Below are positions 1-8,154 of a stretch of DNA of 64,000 nucleotides, piece after piece. The position numbers were made by a program, and so were the translations under genes. Numbering within the stretch: the stretch's first letter is position 1; every line of letters begins with the position of its first letter. This DNA comes from Bog-793 sp963785415. GTDB taxonomy: Bacteria > Actinomycetota > Acidimicrobiia > Acidimicrobiales > Bog-793. The stretch covers positions 1,054,001-1,118,000 of the forward strand of contig CAWAVB010000001.1 of NCBI GenBank assembly GCA_963785415.1, in the 5' to 3' direction. The notes under the pieces were generated by a model. It was not told where the DNA came from. It saw nothing but the letters and a program-made list of their open reading frames with translations, and did not search any database.

Positions 1-1296
1 CCGGGTGACGTTCACGACGCCCGACGCCTCACCGGACTGCTCGCGGGGGACCGCCGCCATGATCGAGGCGTTGTTGGCGGGCGTGAACAGGCCGAGGCCG
101 GCGCCGACGACGGCGAGCCCGACGACGAGCCGGACCGAGGTCGGGGTCGAGAAGACGAGCACGCCAAGGGCTGCGGCGACGAGCAGGAGCCCGATCGTCG
201 TGAGCGCCGGCAGGCCGGCCCGCCCGGCGAGGTGCCCGGCGAGGACCGCGACCACGCCGAGGGCGAGCGGCATCACCATGAGGTCGAGACCGGCCCGTCC
301 GGGACCGAGCGCGAGCGCCCGCTCGAGACAGAACGGCGCCACGAGCAGCACACCGAACGTGACGAGGTAGGCGAGCAGGGCGCTCGCGATCCCGAGGCTG
401 AACGCCCTGCTCCGGAAGAGGTCGAGGTCGAGCATCGGGTGGCGCGCCGTGCGCTCCCGGGCGAGAAAGCCCAGGCCGGCGGCGACCCCCAGGGCGAGGA
501 GCGCGACCACCCCCGGCGATCCCCACCGCCAGCGCTCGCCGACGGAAATGGCGACGAGGAAGGCCGCCACCGCCGGAACGAAGAGCGCCAGCCCCGACCA
601 GTCGAGGGGCGTCCGCGCCCGCAGCTCGCGCGAGCGCGGGATGAAGAGCAGCCCGGCGACGACACCCAGGACACCGACAGGCACGTTGACGAGGAAGATC
701 AGGCGCCAGCCGCCCGCGGCGATGAGCGCCCCACCGACGCTCGGCCCGAGCGCCAGCCCGAGCGCCTGGGCGGCCCCCTGCACGCCGACGGCGCGGGCGA
801 GCGAGCCGCGCGGCGTGGCGAGGTTGATGATCGCCAGGCTGTTCGCCTGCAGCATCGCCGCGCCGACGCCCTGGAGGACACGGAAGCCGTCGAGCGCCGC
901 GAGATCCGGCGCGAGCCCGCAGGCCGCCGACCCCGCGGCGAAGACGACGAACCCGTAGACGTAGAGGAGCTTGCGCCCGGCCATGTCGGCAAACCGCCCG
1001 ACCAGGGTGACGAGCGCCACGAGGGTGACGAGGTAGCTCAGTCCGACCCAAGTGACGGCCCCGATCCCGGCGTGGAAGGCGTGCTCGAACGAGGGGAAGG
1101 CGAGCGTGACGATGCTGGCGTCGAGCTGCCCCATGAACGCGCCGACACAGACGGCGCCGACCGCGTACCAGTACGCGCGGGGGCGTTCGCGGATCGCCGC
1201 CAACCGCCGCGGCTCGACGAGCATCGCCTGGAGGGCTCGCCGGGCGGCCGGGGGGCGGGACGCCGCCGTGGGATCCACGCAACGAGCTTGGGCCAT
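1..1296 (-). CDS. MFS drug/proton antiporter, DHA2 (EmrB/QacA) type, 3' end beyond window
   Basis: This frame stays open to the left edge, so 432 codons are visible and the C-terminus is missing. Reading from ATG at 1296 gives a basic cytoplasmic N-terminus, then MGQLDASIVTLAFPSF, the transmembrane helix 1 signature of the 14-helix DHA2 family. Alternating hydrophobic helices follow, and late in the visible part FTPANNASIMAAVPREQSG matches the family's loop. Such transporters sit in the cytoplasmic membrane and export drugs or other amphiphiles in exchange for protons; the substrate cannot be read from sequence. It lies 58 nt behind the TauE gene on the same strand. Two longer Arg-rich frames over the same DNA are shadows. 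Confidence 0.85.
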   Translation of the reverse strand, partial: MAQARCVDPTAASRPPAARRALQAMLVEPRRLAAIRERPRAYWYAVGAVCVGAFMGQLDASIVTLAFPSFEHAFHAGIGAVTWVGLSYLVTLVALVTLVGRFADMAGRKLLYVYGFVVFAAGSAACGLAPDLAALDGFRVLQGVGAAMLQANSLAIINLATPRGSLARAVGVQGAAQALGLALGPSVGGALIAAGGWRLIFLVNVPVGVLGVVAGLLFIPRSRELRARTPLDWSGLALFVPAVAAFLVAISVGERWRWGSPGVVALLALGVAAGLGFLARERTARHPMLDLDLFRSRAFSLGIASALLAYLVTFGVLLVAPFCLERALALGPGRAGLDLMVMPLALGVVAVLAGHLAGRAGLPALTTIGLLLVAAALGVLVFSTPTSVRLVVGLAVVGAGLGLFTPANNASIMAAVPREQSGEASGVVNVTR

Positions 1297-1354
1297 CCCG
1301 GGCCTTCCGCGCCATACCTCCGAATCCGGCACGGCGCGAGCGCCCGAACCCCTC

Positions 1355-2257
1355 CTACGCCTGCACGGTCGCCGGCTCCTCGGCGGGCCGGGCGGCGCGG
1401 AGGGTCACCCCGCGCCGGCGCGCCCAGGTCACGGCGGCGAGGAGGGTCGCCGCGCCGCCGCCGACGATCGAACCGGGGATCCAGCCGACAAGGGCGCAGC
1501 CCGAGCCGAAGATCACGCTGGCGACGACAACGCCGAGGGCGCGAGCCGGGACCCAACGCGACAGGTAAGCGCCGAAGAACGCTCCGGGGACGCCGCCGGC
1601 GATGACCGCCGCGGTGAGCGAGACGTGCAGGCCGCCGGCGACGAGGTGGCCGAGCGCCGCGGCGAGAACGAGCGGGACCGCTTGGACGAGATCGGTTCCG
1701 ACGAGTTCGGAAGCCGTCAGCGCCGGGTAGGCGAGCGCCAGCCCGACAAGCATGAGCGTCCCCGCACCGACCGACGTCACGCCGACCGCGAGACCGCCCG
1801 CGACCCCGATCAGGGCCGTCGGGAGTGGGCGGGGCCGGATGGACGCGAGTGTGGCGCCGCGCCTGGTCGGCCGGGAGGGCGCGGCGCGGCGCGCGATCGC
1901 CGCCGCCCCCGAGATGAGCAGCACTCCCCCGATCACGGGTTCGAGGACGCGGTCGGCGACCGACGTCGGGATGAGCAGGCTCGAAACGACGCCGGCGGCG
2001 AAGGCGGCCGGGGTGGAGCCGAGGACGAGCCAGCCGACGATTCCCCAGTGCACGACGTTGCGCCGCAGGTGCACGAAGCCGGCCACCGGGCGCATGAAAA
2101 CCGACGCAACGAGGTCGCTCGCGACCGCGGTCTTGGCGTCGACGTGCAGGGCGAGGATGAGCAGCGGCGTGAGGAGCGCGCCCCCGCCGGACCCGGTCGT
2201 CCCGACGACGAGACCGACGGCGAGGCCCGAGATGACCGCGGCCAGGCTGAACTCCAC
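1355..2257 (-). CDS. TauE/SafE family sulfite/organosulfur anion permease
   Basis: A 300-residue integral membrane protein with about eight hydrophobic segments. The N-terminal helix contains GLAVGLVVGTTGSGGGALLT, the glycine-rich repeat motif of the TauE/SafE (DUF81) family, and a second related half starts near residue 145 (GGLAVGVTSVGAGTLMLVG). The length is normal for the family. Members move sulfite, sulfoacetate or other small anions across the cytoplasmic membrane. The start is a GTG at 2257, which lies inside a 9-bp inverted repeat that could be an operator. The gene follows the M16 peptidase by 54 nt; no sulfur genes are nearby, so the substrate is open. Confidence 0.85.
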   Translation of the reverse strand: MEFSLAAVISGLAVGLVVGTTGSGGGALLTPLLILALHVDAKTAVASDLVASVFMRPVAGFVHLRRNVVHWGIVGWLVLGSTPAAFAAGVVSSLLIPTSVADRVLEPVIGGVLLISGAAAIARRAAPSRPTRRGATLASIRPRPLPTALIGVAGGLAVGVTSVGAGTLMLVGLALAYPALTASELVGTDLVQAVPLVLAAALGHLVAGGLHVSLTAAVIAGGVPGAFFGAYLSRWVPARALGVVVASVIFGSGCALVGWIPGSIVGGGAATLLAAVTWARRRGVTLRAARPAEEPATVQA

Positions 2258-2281
2258 TTCGTGACTTTACTTAGTGGAGTT
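2250..2281. promoter_or_regulatory. 9-bp inverted repeat over the tauE start
   Basis: AACTCCACT (2250-2258) and AGTGGAGTT (2273-2281) form a perfect 9-bp inverted repeat with a 14-nt AT-richer spacer. It covers the GTG start of the TauE gene. On the transcript it could fold into a hairpin that hides the start; as DNA it could bind a dimeric repressor. There is no T-tract, so a simple terminator is less likely. Confidence 0.45.
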
Positions 2282-2311
2282 GTCTCCCGCCAGTCTCGCC
2301 CCGCCCGGCGC

Positions 2312-3601
2312 TCAGCTGGGTGAGGCGAAGTCCCCCACGCCCGGCGGCCCGACGACGGCCAGGACACGGCGGCCACCGAGCACCTCGCTTGCGAGCGCGG
2401 CGACCGCGTCAAGCGTGACGGCGCCGATGCGGGCGAGGTGCTCGTCGACCGAGAGGATCTCGTCGTAAAGGAGCAATCCGGCGCCGAGGCGCGACATGCG
2501 GTTCCCCGAATCCTCGAGGCCGAGCAGCAGATCCGCCGCGACGTGACCCTTCGCCCTTTCGAGCTCGTCGGCCGTAATCCCCTTCGCGGCGATCGCGTCG
2601 AGCTCGGCGACGACGAGGTCGGCGACCTTGGCGGCGTTGTCCGGCGATGTTCCGACCGAGACGACGAGGGCGCCGCTGTCGGCGAATCCGGCCCGCTCCG
2701 AGACGATCGAATAGGCGAGGCCGCGCTCCTCGCGGATCTTCTGGAACAGCCGCGACGAGATCCCGCCGCCAAGCACGTGGTTGAGGAGGGTGAGCGCGAA
2801 ACGGCTTGGATGGCGACGGGCCGGGGCCCGCACGCCGAGCACGAGGTGCGCCTGCTCGGTATCCCGGACGGTCACGTCGAGGGCGCGGACCTCGTCCGAC
2901 GGCGCGGTCCGCCGTGGCGAGCTGCCCCCGGCGACGCCGGCGAAGCGCCGCTCGAGACCTTCGGCAACGCGTCCGTGGTCGACCTGACCGGCCGCGGCGA
3001 CGACGACGTTCGCCGGGCGGTAGTGCTCGGCGAGAAACAGGCGGATCTCGTCGACGGTCACCGTCTTGATCACCTCAGGGTCGCCGAGCACCTCACGCCC
3101 GAGCGGGTGGGCGGGGAACAGCGCGTCGGCGAAGCGCTCCTGGGCGAAGTCGGCGGGCTCGTCGAGGTGCATGAGCACCTCCTCGAGGATGACCTGGCGT
3201 TCCGAGTCGACCTCCTCGGTGCGCAACGCCGGGCTCCAGACGATGTCGGAAAGGATGTCGAGCGCGAGGTCGAGGTCGTCGCCGAGCAGGCGCACGTAGA
3301 AGGCCGTGTACTCCTTCGTCGTGAAGGCGTTCATGTCGCCGCCGACGGCGTCGATCGCCTCGGCGATCGAGCGCGCGCTGCGCGTCGGGCTGCCCTTGAA
3401 GAGCAGGTGCTCGAGGAAGTGCGAGATTCCCGCCTGTGCGTCTGTCTCGTCGCGCGACCCGGTGCCGACCCAGAACCCGACGCACGCCGAGCGCACGTCG
3501 ACCATGCGCTCCGTGACGAGCTGGACGCCGCACGGCAGCGTCGAGATCTCGGTCGTCGCCCGGTCCCCGGCGGCCCGTGACCGGCCCGCGGGGGCGATCA
3601 G
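2312..3601 (-). CDS. M16 family zinc metallopeptidase (PepR/YmxG-like), CTG start proposed
   Basis: A processing-peptidase-like M16 protein of about 429 residues if begun at CTG 3601. It has the inverted zinc motif HFLEH and the distal glutamate region EVDSERQVILEEV, then a second M16 domain ending with GLEDSGNRMSRLG. In actinobacteria this gene usually follows pnp, as here. No ATG, GTG or TTG is available upstream of ATG 3505, yet homology clearly continues before it (TTEISTLPCGVQLVTERM matches the family N-terminus). A CTG at 3601 overlaps the pnp stop as CTGA and restores the full domain. If only ATG 3505 is used, the first strand of the domain is lost. Confidence 0.85.
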   Translation of the reverse strand: MIAPAGRSRAAGDRATTEISTLPCGVQLVTERMVDVRSACVGFWVGTGSRDETDAQAGISHFLEHLLFKGSPTRSARSIAEAIDAVGGDMNAFTTKEYTAFYVRLLGDDLDLALDILSDIVWSPALRTEEVDSERQVILEEVLMHLDEPADFAQERFADALFPAHPLGREVLGDPEVIKTVTVDEIRLFLAEHYRPANVVVAAAGQVDHGRVAEGLERRFAGVAGGSSPRRTAPSDEVRALDVTVRDTEQAHLVLGVRAPARRHPSRFALTLLNHVLGGGISSRLFQKIREERGLAYSIVSERAGFADSGALVVSVGTSPDNAAKVADLVVAELDAIAAKGITADELERAKGHVAADLLLGLEDSGNRMSRLGAGLLLYDEILSVDEHLARIGAVTLDAVAALASEVLGGRRVLAVVGPPGVGDFASPS

Positions 3602-6039
3602 CGTCGTGGCCCGCCGCGCCGGCGCGGCCCGCGGTTCGACCGTGGCTCGTCCGCACGCGTCGGGGCGGTGCCCGGGCCGAGGTCGCCGAAGTCGGGGGCG
3701 ATCGTGGCCGCGAACTCGTCCTCGAACGAGACGCGCTTGATCCCGTCGGCCGGTTCGTCAGAACCTCGCTCGGGACGCGGGCCGCGCTCGTCGGCGCGTT
3801 CCCGGCGGGCGGGGCGCGGGGAGTCGTCGGCGAACGTCCTCGCCGGCTCGCGCCCGCCGATCGGCTCGCCGTCCTCGCCGACGAGGGCGAGCGATACCTT
3901 CCCTTGCGGGTCGATGTCCTGCACGATGACGTCGACCGACTGACCGAGTTCGAGGACGTCCTCGACCCGGTCGACCCGACGGCCGCCTCCGAGCCGCGAG
4001 ATGTGGAGCAGGCCGTCCCGTCCGGGCAGGATGTTGACGAACGCCCCGAACTTCGTGATGTTCACGACCTTGCCGGAGTAGGTCTTGCCGACCTCGGCGG
4101 CTGGTGGGTCGAGGATCAGCTCGATCCGGCGCCGGGCCTCGTCGACCGCCACCGACTCCTTCGCACCGATCGTCACGCGGCCGACCAGCCCATCGTCGTC
4201 GACCGCGATGTCCGCGCCAGTCTCCTGCTGCAGGGTGTTGATCACCTTGCCCTTCGGGCCGATAACCTCTCCGATCTTGTCCATCGGGATCTCGAACGTG
4301 ACGATCTTCGGCGCGTGCGGCTTCACCGTCGCCGCCGGGTGGGCGATCGCCTTCTCCATCACCGCGAGGACGACGAGGCGGGCGTCGCGCGCCTGGCGCA
4401 GCGCCTGGCCGAGCACCTCGGCGGGCAGCCCGTCAATCTTCGTGTCGAGCTGCAACGCCGTCACGACGTCCCGGGTCCCGGCGACCTTGAAGTCCATGTC
4501 GCCGAAGGCGTCCTCGGCCCCGAGGATGTCCGTCAGCGTCGTGTACTTGCCCTCGGCGTAGACGAGGCCCATCGCGATCCCGCCGACCGGGGCCTTGATC
4601 GGCACGCCGGCGTCCATCAGCGACAGCGTCGAGCCGCAGACTGACGCCATCGACGTCGACCCGTTCGAGCTGAGGACGTCCGAGACGAGGCGCAACGTGT
4701 ACGGGAAGTCGGCCTCGCTCGGGATCACCGGCAAAAGCGCCCGCTCGGCGAGCAGACCGTGGCCGATCTCGCGGCGCTTCGGGCCGCGCATCATGCCGGT
4801 CTCCCCGGTCGAGAACGGCGGGAAGTTGTAGTGGTGCATGTAACGCTTCGACTCGTCGACACTGATCGTGTCCAGCATCTGGTTCATCCTCGGCATGCCG
4901 AGGGTCGCGACGTTGAGCACCTGGGTGTCACCGCGCTGGAAAAGACCCGACCCGTGCACGGTCGGGATGAGCCCGACCTCCGCGGAGAGCGGACGGATGT
5001 CCGTCGGGCCGCGCCCGTCGATGCGGACGCCCTCCTCGACGATGCGCCGGCGGACGGTCGTCTTCGTGTGCGAGCGGACCGCGGCCAAGATCTCGCGCTC
5101 GCGCCCGGCGAACTCCTCGGCGAGCTCGGCGGCGATCTCGTCGGTGGCTGCGGCGAGCGCCTCGGACCGTTCGGCCTTCGTCGTGATGGCGTTCGCCGCC
5201 TCGATGCGCGCGGCTCCGACGGCGACCACGCGCGCAAGCACGTCTTCGCCGTAGTCGACGAAGACCTCGTAGGGGATCGTCGGCTTCGAACCGACCTTGG
5301 CGACGAGCTCCCGTTGCAGCTCGATCGACTCGCGGATCCAGGTCTTGGCCGTCTCGAGCCCGCCGGCGATGACCTCCTCGGTGACCCGGGGGGCGTCGGC
5401 GTCGAAGTACTCGAAGGCCTTCTCGGTCCCGCCGGCCTCGACCATCATGATCGCGATCTCAGCGCCGGGTTCGGTCCCGAGGGCCCGGCCGGCGACGACG
5501 AGCTCGAAGGTCGAGGCGTCGCCCTCCTGGTAGGTGGCGTGCGGCAGCCACTCGCCCGACGTCGAGAAGGCGATGCGCACGGCACCGATCGGGCCGTCGA
5601 AGGGGATCCCCGAGAGCATGAGCGCCGCCGAGGCGCCGTTGATCGCCACGACGTCGTGGGGGTTCTCCTGGTCGGCGCCCAGGATCGTGCCGACGATGTG
5701 GATCTCGTTGCGGAAGCCCGAGGGGAACGAGGGGCGCAGCGGGCGGTCGATGAGGCGCGCCGTCAGGATCGCCTGGTCGCTCGCCCGGCCCTCACGGCGG
5801 AAGAACGAGCCGGGGATCTTCCCGGCGGCGTACATCCGCTCTTCGATGTCGACGGTGAGCGGGAAGAAGTCCTGCCCCTCGCGGACCTTGCGGGCTGCGG
5901 TCGCGGTGACGAGCACCATGGTGTCGCCGATGCGGGCGACGACCGCTCCGTCTGCTTGCTGTGCGAGCTTGCCTGCCTCGAACGACAGGGTACGCGTGGA
6001 CCCGCTGATCGGGCCCGAAACGGTGATGGCCTCAGCCAT
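3598..6039 (-). CDS. pnp: polyribonucleotide nucleotidyltransferase (PNPase)
   Basis: An 813-residue 3'-to-5' phosphorolytic exoribonuclease of the cytoplasm. Two RNase PH domains are separated by a helical linker. A KH domain follows (IGEVIGPKGKVIN, near residues 600-660), then an S1 domain (GKTYSGKVVNITKFGAFV) and a charged Arg/Asp-rich tail typical of actinobacterial PNPase. The start at ATG 6039 has AAGGAG four bases upstream; the longer upstream frame is unsupported leader. It lies 233 nt behind rpsO, the classical rpsO-pnp order, with a structured leader between them. The 3' end overlaps the M16 peptidase by CTGA. Confidence 0.97.
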   Translation of the reverse strand: MAEAITVSGPISGSTRTLSFEAGKLAQQADGAVVARIGDTMVLVTATAARKVREGQDFFPLTVDIEERMYAAGKIPGSFFRREGRASDQAILTARLIDRPLRPSFPSGFRNEIHIVGTILGADQENPHDVVAINGASAALMLSGIPFDGPIGAVRIAFSTSGEWLPHATYQEGDASTFELVVAGRALGTEPGAEIAIMMVEAGGTEKAFEYFDADAPRVTEEVIAGGLETAKTWIRESIELQRELVAKVGSKPTIPYEVFVDYGEDVLARVVAVGAARIEAANAITTKAERSEALAAATDEIAAELAEEFAGREREILAAVRSHTKTTVRRRIVEEGVRIDGRGPTDIRPLSAEVGLIPTVHGSGLFQRGDTQVLNVATLGMPRMNQMLDTISVDESKRYMHHYNFPPFSTGETGMMRGPKRREIGHGLLAERALLPVIPSEADFPYTLRLVSDVLSSNGSTSMASVCGSTLSLMDAGVPIKAPVGGIAMGLVYAEGKYTTLTDILGAEDAFGDMDFKVAGTRDVVTALQLDTKIDGLPAEVLGQALRQARDARLVVLAVMEKAIAHPAATVKPHAPKIVTFEIPMDKIGEVIGPKGKVINTLQQETGADIAVDDDGLVGRVTIGAKESVAVDEARRRIELILDPPAAEVGKTYSGKVVNITKFGAFVNILPGRDGLLHISRLGGGRRVDRVEDVLELGQSVDVIVQDIDPQGKVSLALVGEDGEPIGGREPARTFADDSPRPARRERADERGPRPERGSDEPADGIKRVSFEDEFAATIAPDFGDLGPGTAPTRADEPRSNRGPRRRGGPRR

Positions 6040-6272
6040 GTCACTCCTTGGTTGCTGGGGCGCCCGCCCGCCAGTTCCCAGTCGTCGAGCTCCCGAGCGG
6101 GCCGAGGACCCGGCGACTGGCAGCTGGCGCCGGTGGGCGCCGTTGGCTGTCTGTGGCGCTGACGCGTCCCGGGCGACGGGACTGTCGGACACCCCTACTC
6201 AGCCGGGTAGCGCTCCTCGCCTTCCGGCTCTCTCCCCGCCGGGCACCCGCCCGGTGGAGGTGGCTCCTGTGC
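6040..6272 (-). promoter_or_regulatory. structured pnp leader between rpsO and pnp
   Basis: This 233-nt intergenic stretch has no convincing ORF. It holds a stem made of 6114-6120 and 6078-6084 (CCAGTCG/CGACTGG) enclosing a GC-rich loop, and a smaller hairpin GGCGCC-loop-GGCGCC at 6126-6141. Stem-loops in this position are RNase III processing and PNPase autoregulation sites in enterobacteria; that role here is inferred from position only. Confidence 0.4.
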
Positions 6273-6530
6273 TTAGCGGCGGAGGCCGAGGCGCGCGATC
6301 AGGTCGCGGTAGCGCTCGACGTCGTTCGCCCGCACGTAATCGAGTAGGCGACGCCGTTGCCCATTGAGCTTCAGAAGACCGCGCCGGGTGTGGTGATCGC
6401 CCTTGTGCGTCTTGAGGTGCTCCGTAAGACTGTTGATGCGCTCGGAGAGCACCGCGATCTGGACCTCGGGCGAACCCGTATCCGTCTCGTGCAACCGGTA
6501 CTCGGCGATCGTCGCCGCCTTGTCGAGCAT
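6273..6530 (-). CDS. rpsO: 30S ribosomal protein S15
   Basis: An 85-residue S15 beginning MLDKAATIAEYRLHETDTGS and containing the 16S rRNA-binding core (LTEHLKTHKGDHHTRRGL, then RRRLLDYVR). It is slightly shorter than the usual 89 residues. ATG 6530 was chosen because upstream codons in this frame lose similarity at once. A weak GAGGG lies about 12 nt upstream. The 188 nt between this start and the methyltransferase stop at 6719 show no gene and probably hold the rpsO promoter. Confidence 0.95.
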   Translation of the reverse strand: MLDKAATIAEYRLHETDTGSPEVQIAVLSERINSLTEHLKTHKGDHHTRRGLLKLNGQRRRLLDYVRANDVERYRDLIARLGLRR

Positions 6531-6718
6531 GGACGTGCAAACCCTCGTAGATCTCGTGCCCCAGCCGCCGGAGTCGCCCCCGCGGACCGAAAACAGGACC
6601 GGCCCCGCGCACGCGGACGCCGGTGTCGACGAATGCCGACGCAGGCAGGCTAGCAGCTCCCCGCCGCTGCCGACCCGCTGGGCGACACCGCGACCCGCCC
6701 GACGAGCGGGGATCCCGC

Positions 6719-7489
6719 CTACGCCGACCGGCGGAGCCCCGGGCGGCAGTCCGCGCACGGTCGGTAACCGGCCGACCCGGCCTCGCCAAGGTCGCGGAAG
6801 CCTCGGCGGTTGCGGGCCGCGACCTGGCGGGCGTGCCGGCAGCTCGGCAGGCAGACGATCTTCGTCGTCGTCGATCCGACGTAGTGGACGCCTGCCGCGG
6901 CGAGGCCGGCCACCTCGTCGAGATTGACTCTTTCGGCCCGTAGAAGTGCCTCTTTCATCGCCGGGCCGCCGCCGTAGTTGCCAATCGAGCCGTCCGACCG
7001 GGTGACGCGGTGGCAGGGGATGAGGACGGGTACGGGGTTACGCCCGAGCGCCGACCCGACGGCGCGCACGGCGCGGGGCCGACCGATCTCCTCGGCCACC
7101 CACCCGTACGGGCGGATCTCGCCGACGGGGATCGAAAGCGTGACCTCGAGCACCGCGACCTCGAAAGGCGTCAGGCCCGTGAGGTCGAAAGCGAGGCGCC
7201 GGGCGCTCCCCGTGCGAAGGGCGGCCACCAGGCCCGGCAGGGGGCGGTCGGCCGGCAGGACCGGCCGCCCGAACCGCTCGCGGACTTGGGCGGCGAAGGC
7301 GGCGGCGTCGAGGCGCGCGGCGAACTCGACGGCGCAGATCCCCGACGCCGTCCAGGCGACGTGGAGGGGGCCCGTCGGGCCGGCGACGGTCGTGACGCGC
7401 GCGACGACGCGGTCGGCGAAGCCCCGGGGTGGACGGACGGCGAGCTGCGCCAGCTGGTCCTCGAGCGGCACGGCGGGCAACGGGTTCAT
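6719..7489 (-). CDS. O6-methylguanine-DNA methyltransferase with C-terminal Ada zinc domain
   Basis: A 256-residue DNA repair protein with two parts. Residues 1-190 form an Ogt/MGMT alkyltransferase with the catalytic IPCHRV motif (Cys159), which takes alkyl groups from O6-guanine. Residues 200-250 match the N-terminal metal domain of E. coli Ada: Cys213, Cys217, Cys245 and Cys248 in CLPSC...CADC, with spacing 4/28/3 against 4/27/3 in Ada, where the first cysteine accepts methyl from phosphotriesters. In Ada this domain is N-terminal and an AraC-type helix-turn-helix lies between; here the order is reversed and no HTH is present. The start ATG 7489 overlaps the sigma factor stop as ATGA. Confidence 0.88.
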   Translation of the reverse strand: MNPLPAVPLEDQLAQLAVRPPRGFADRVVARVTTVAGPTGPLHVAWTASGICAVEFAARLDAAAFAAQVRERFGRPVLPADRPLPGLVAALRTGSARRLAFDLTGLTPFEVAVLEVTLSIPVGEIRPYGWVAEEIGRPRAVRAVGSALGRNPVPVLIPCHRVTRSDGSIGNYGGGPAMKEALLRAERVNLDEVAGLAAAGVHYVGSTTTKIVCLPSCRHARQVAARNRRGFRDLGEAGSAGYRPCADCRPGLRRSA

Positions 7490-8154
7490 CGGTCCGGCTC
7501 CTGTCCCCCGCGGCCTGCGGGCTTCGCGTGGCGGGTGCGGTCGGTGCCGTACGCGGCGCGCAGGGCGGCGAGGCCCCGGGCGACGTGTGATCTCGCCGTT
7601 CCCTCGGGGCACGCCATGACGGCGGCGATCTCGGGCACCGGCAGGTCGGCGACGTGACGGAGCACGACGGCGAGGCGCTGATTGGCGGGCAAGGCGGCGA
7701 GCCGGGCGAGGAGCTCGCCCGCGGCGTCGGCCACCTCGGCGAGCTCGGCGGCGTCCCGTCCCGTCGCCACGGGTTCGCCGGTGACGGCGAGGCTGTCCGG
7801 CCTCGGATGGCGGATCGCGGCGCGCCGCGCGTTGCGCGCCGCGTTGAGCACGATCGTCACGAGCCACGGGCGCAGGCGCAGCTCGCGGATCCTCGCGGCG
7901 TCATAGCCGCGAAGTGCCCGGTACGCCCGCAGGAACGCCTCGGCCGCCAGGTCTTCGGCGTCCTCGTGGCCGAACGTCGCCCGGGCGGCGACGGTGCACA
8001 CGAGGCTCCCGTAACTTGTGACGAGCTCGGCGAAACCGGCATCGAGGTCGTCGGCGAGCCGCCGGCAGATTTCGTCGTCGCTCGTCGCCGCCGTAGCTCG
8101 CACACCCTTTAGAACACCGCGGGCGTCTCGCCGTTGCAGCCCGCCGCGGCTCAC
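7486..8154 (-). CDS. ECF-type RNA polymerase sigma factor
   Basis: A 222-residue sigma-70 family protein. Region 2 is seen near residues 45-115 (GHEDAEDLAAEAFLRAYRAL, then RPWLVTIVLNAARNARR) and region 4 near 150-205 (LPANQRLAVVLRHVADLP, EIAAVMACPEGTARSHVARG). It is likely an extracytoplasmic-function or similar alternative sigma factor that directs RNA polymerase to a small regulon. The GTG start overlaps the priA stop as GTGA, and its stop overlaps the alkyltransferase start as ATGA. No anti-sigma gene is adjacent, so the coupled alkylation-repair protein is the only visible candidate partner. Confidence 0.88.
   Translation of the reverse strand: MSRGGLQRRDARGVLKGVRATAATSDDEICRRLADDLDAGFAELVTSYGSLVCTVAARATFGHEDAEDLAAEAFLRAYRALRGYDAARIRELRLRPWLVTIVLNAARNARRAAIRHPRPDSLAVTGEPVATGRDAAELAEVADAAGELLARLAALPANQRLAVVLRHVADLPVPEIAAVMACPEGTARSHVARGLAALRAAYGTDRTRHAKPAGRGGQEPDR

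Noticed and set aside
29..1315. A 428-codon Arg-rich minus-strand frame at the left edge
   Set aside because: It is out of frame with the MFS transporter, whose helices and MGQLDAS motif read in the frame that is open through the window edge.
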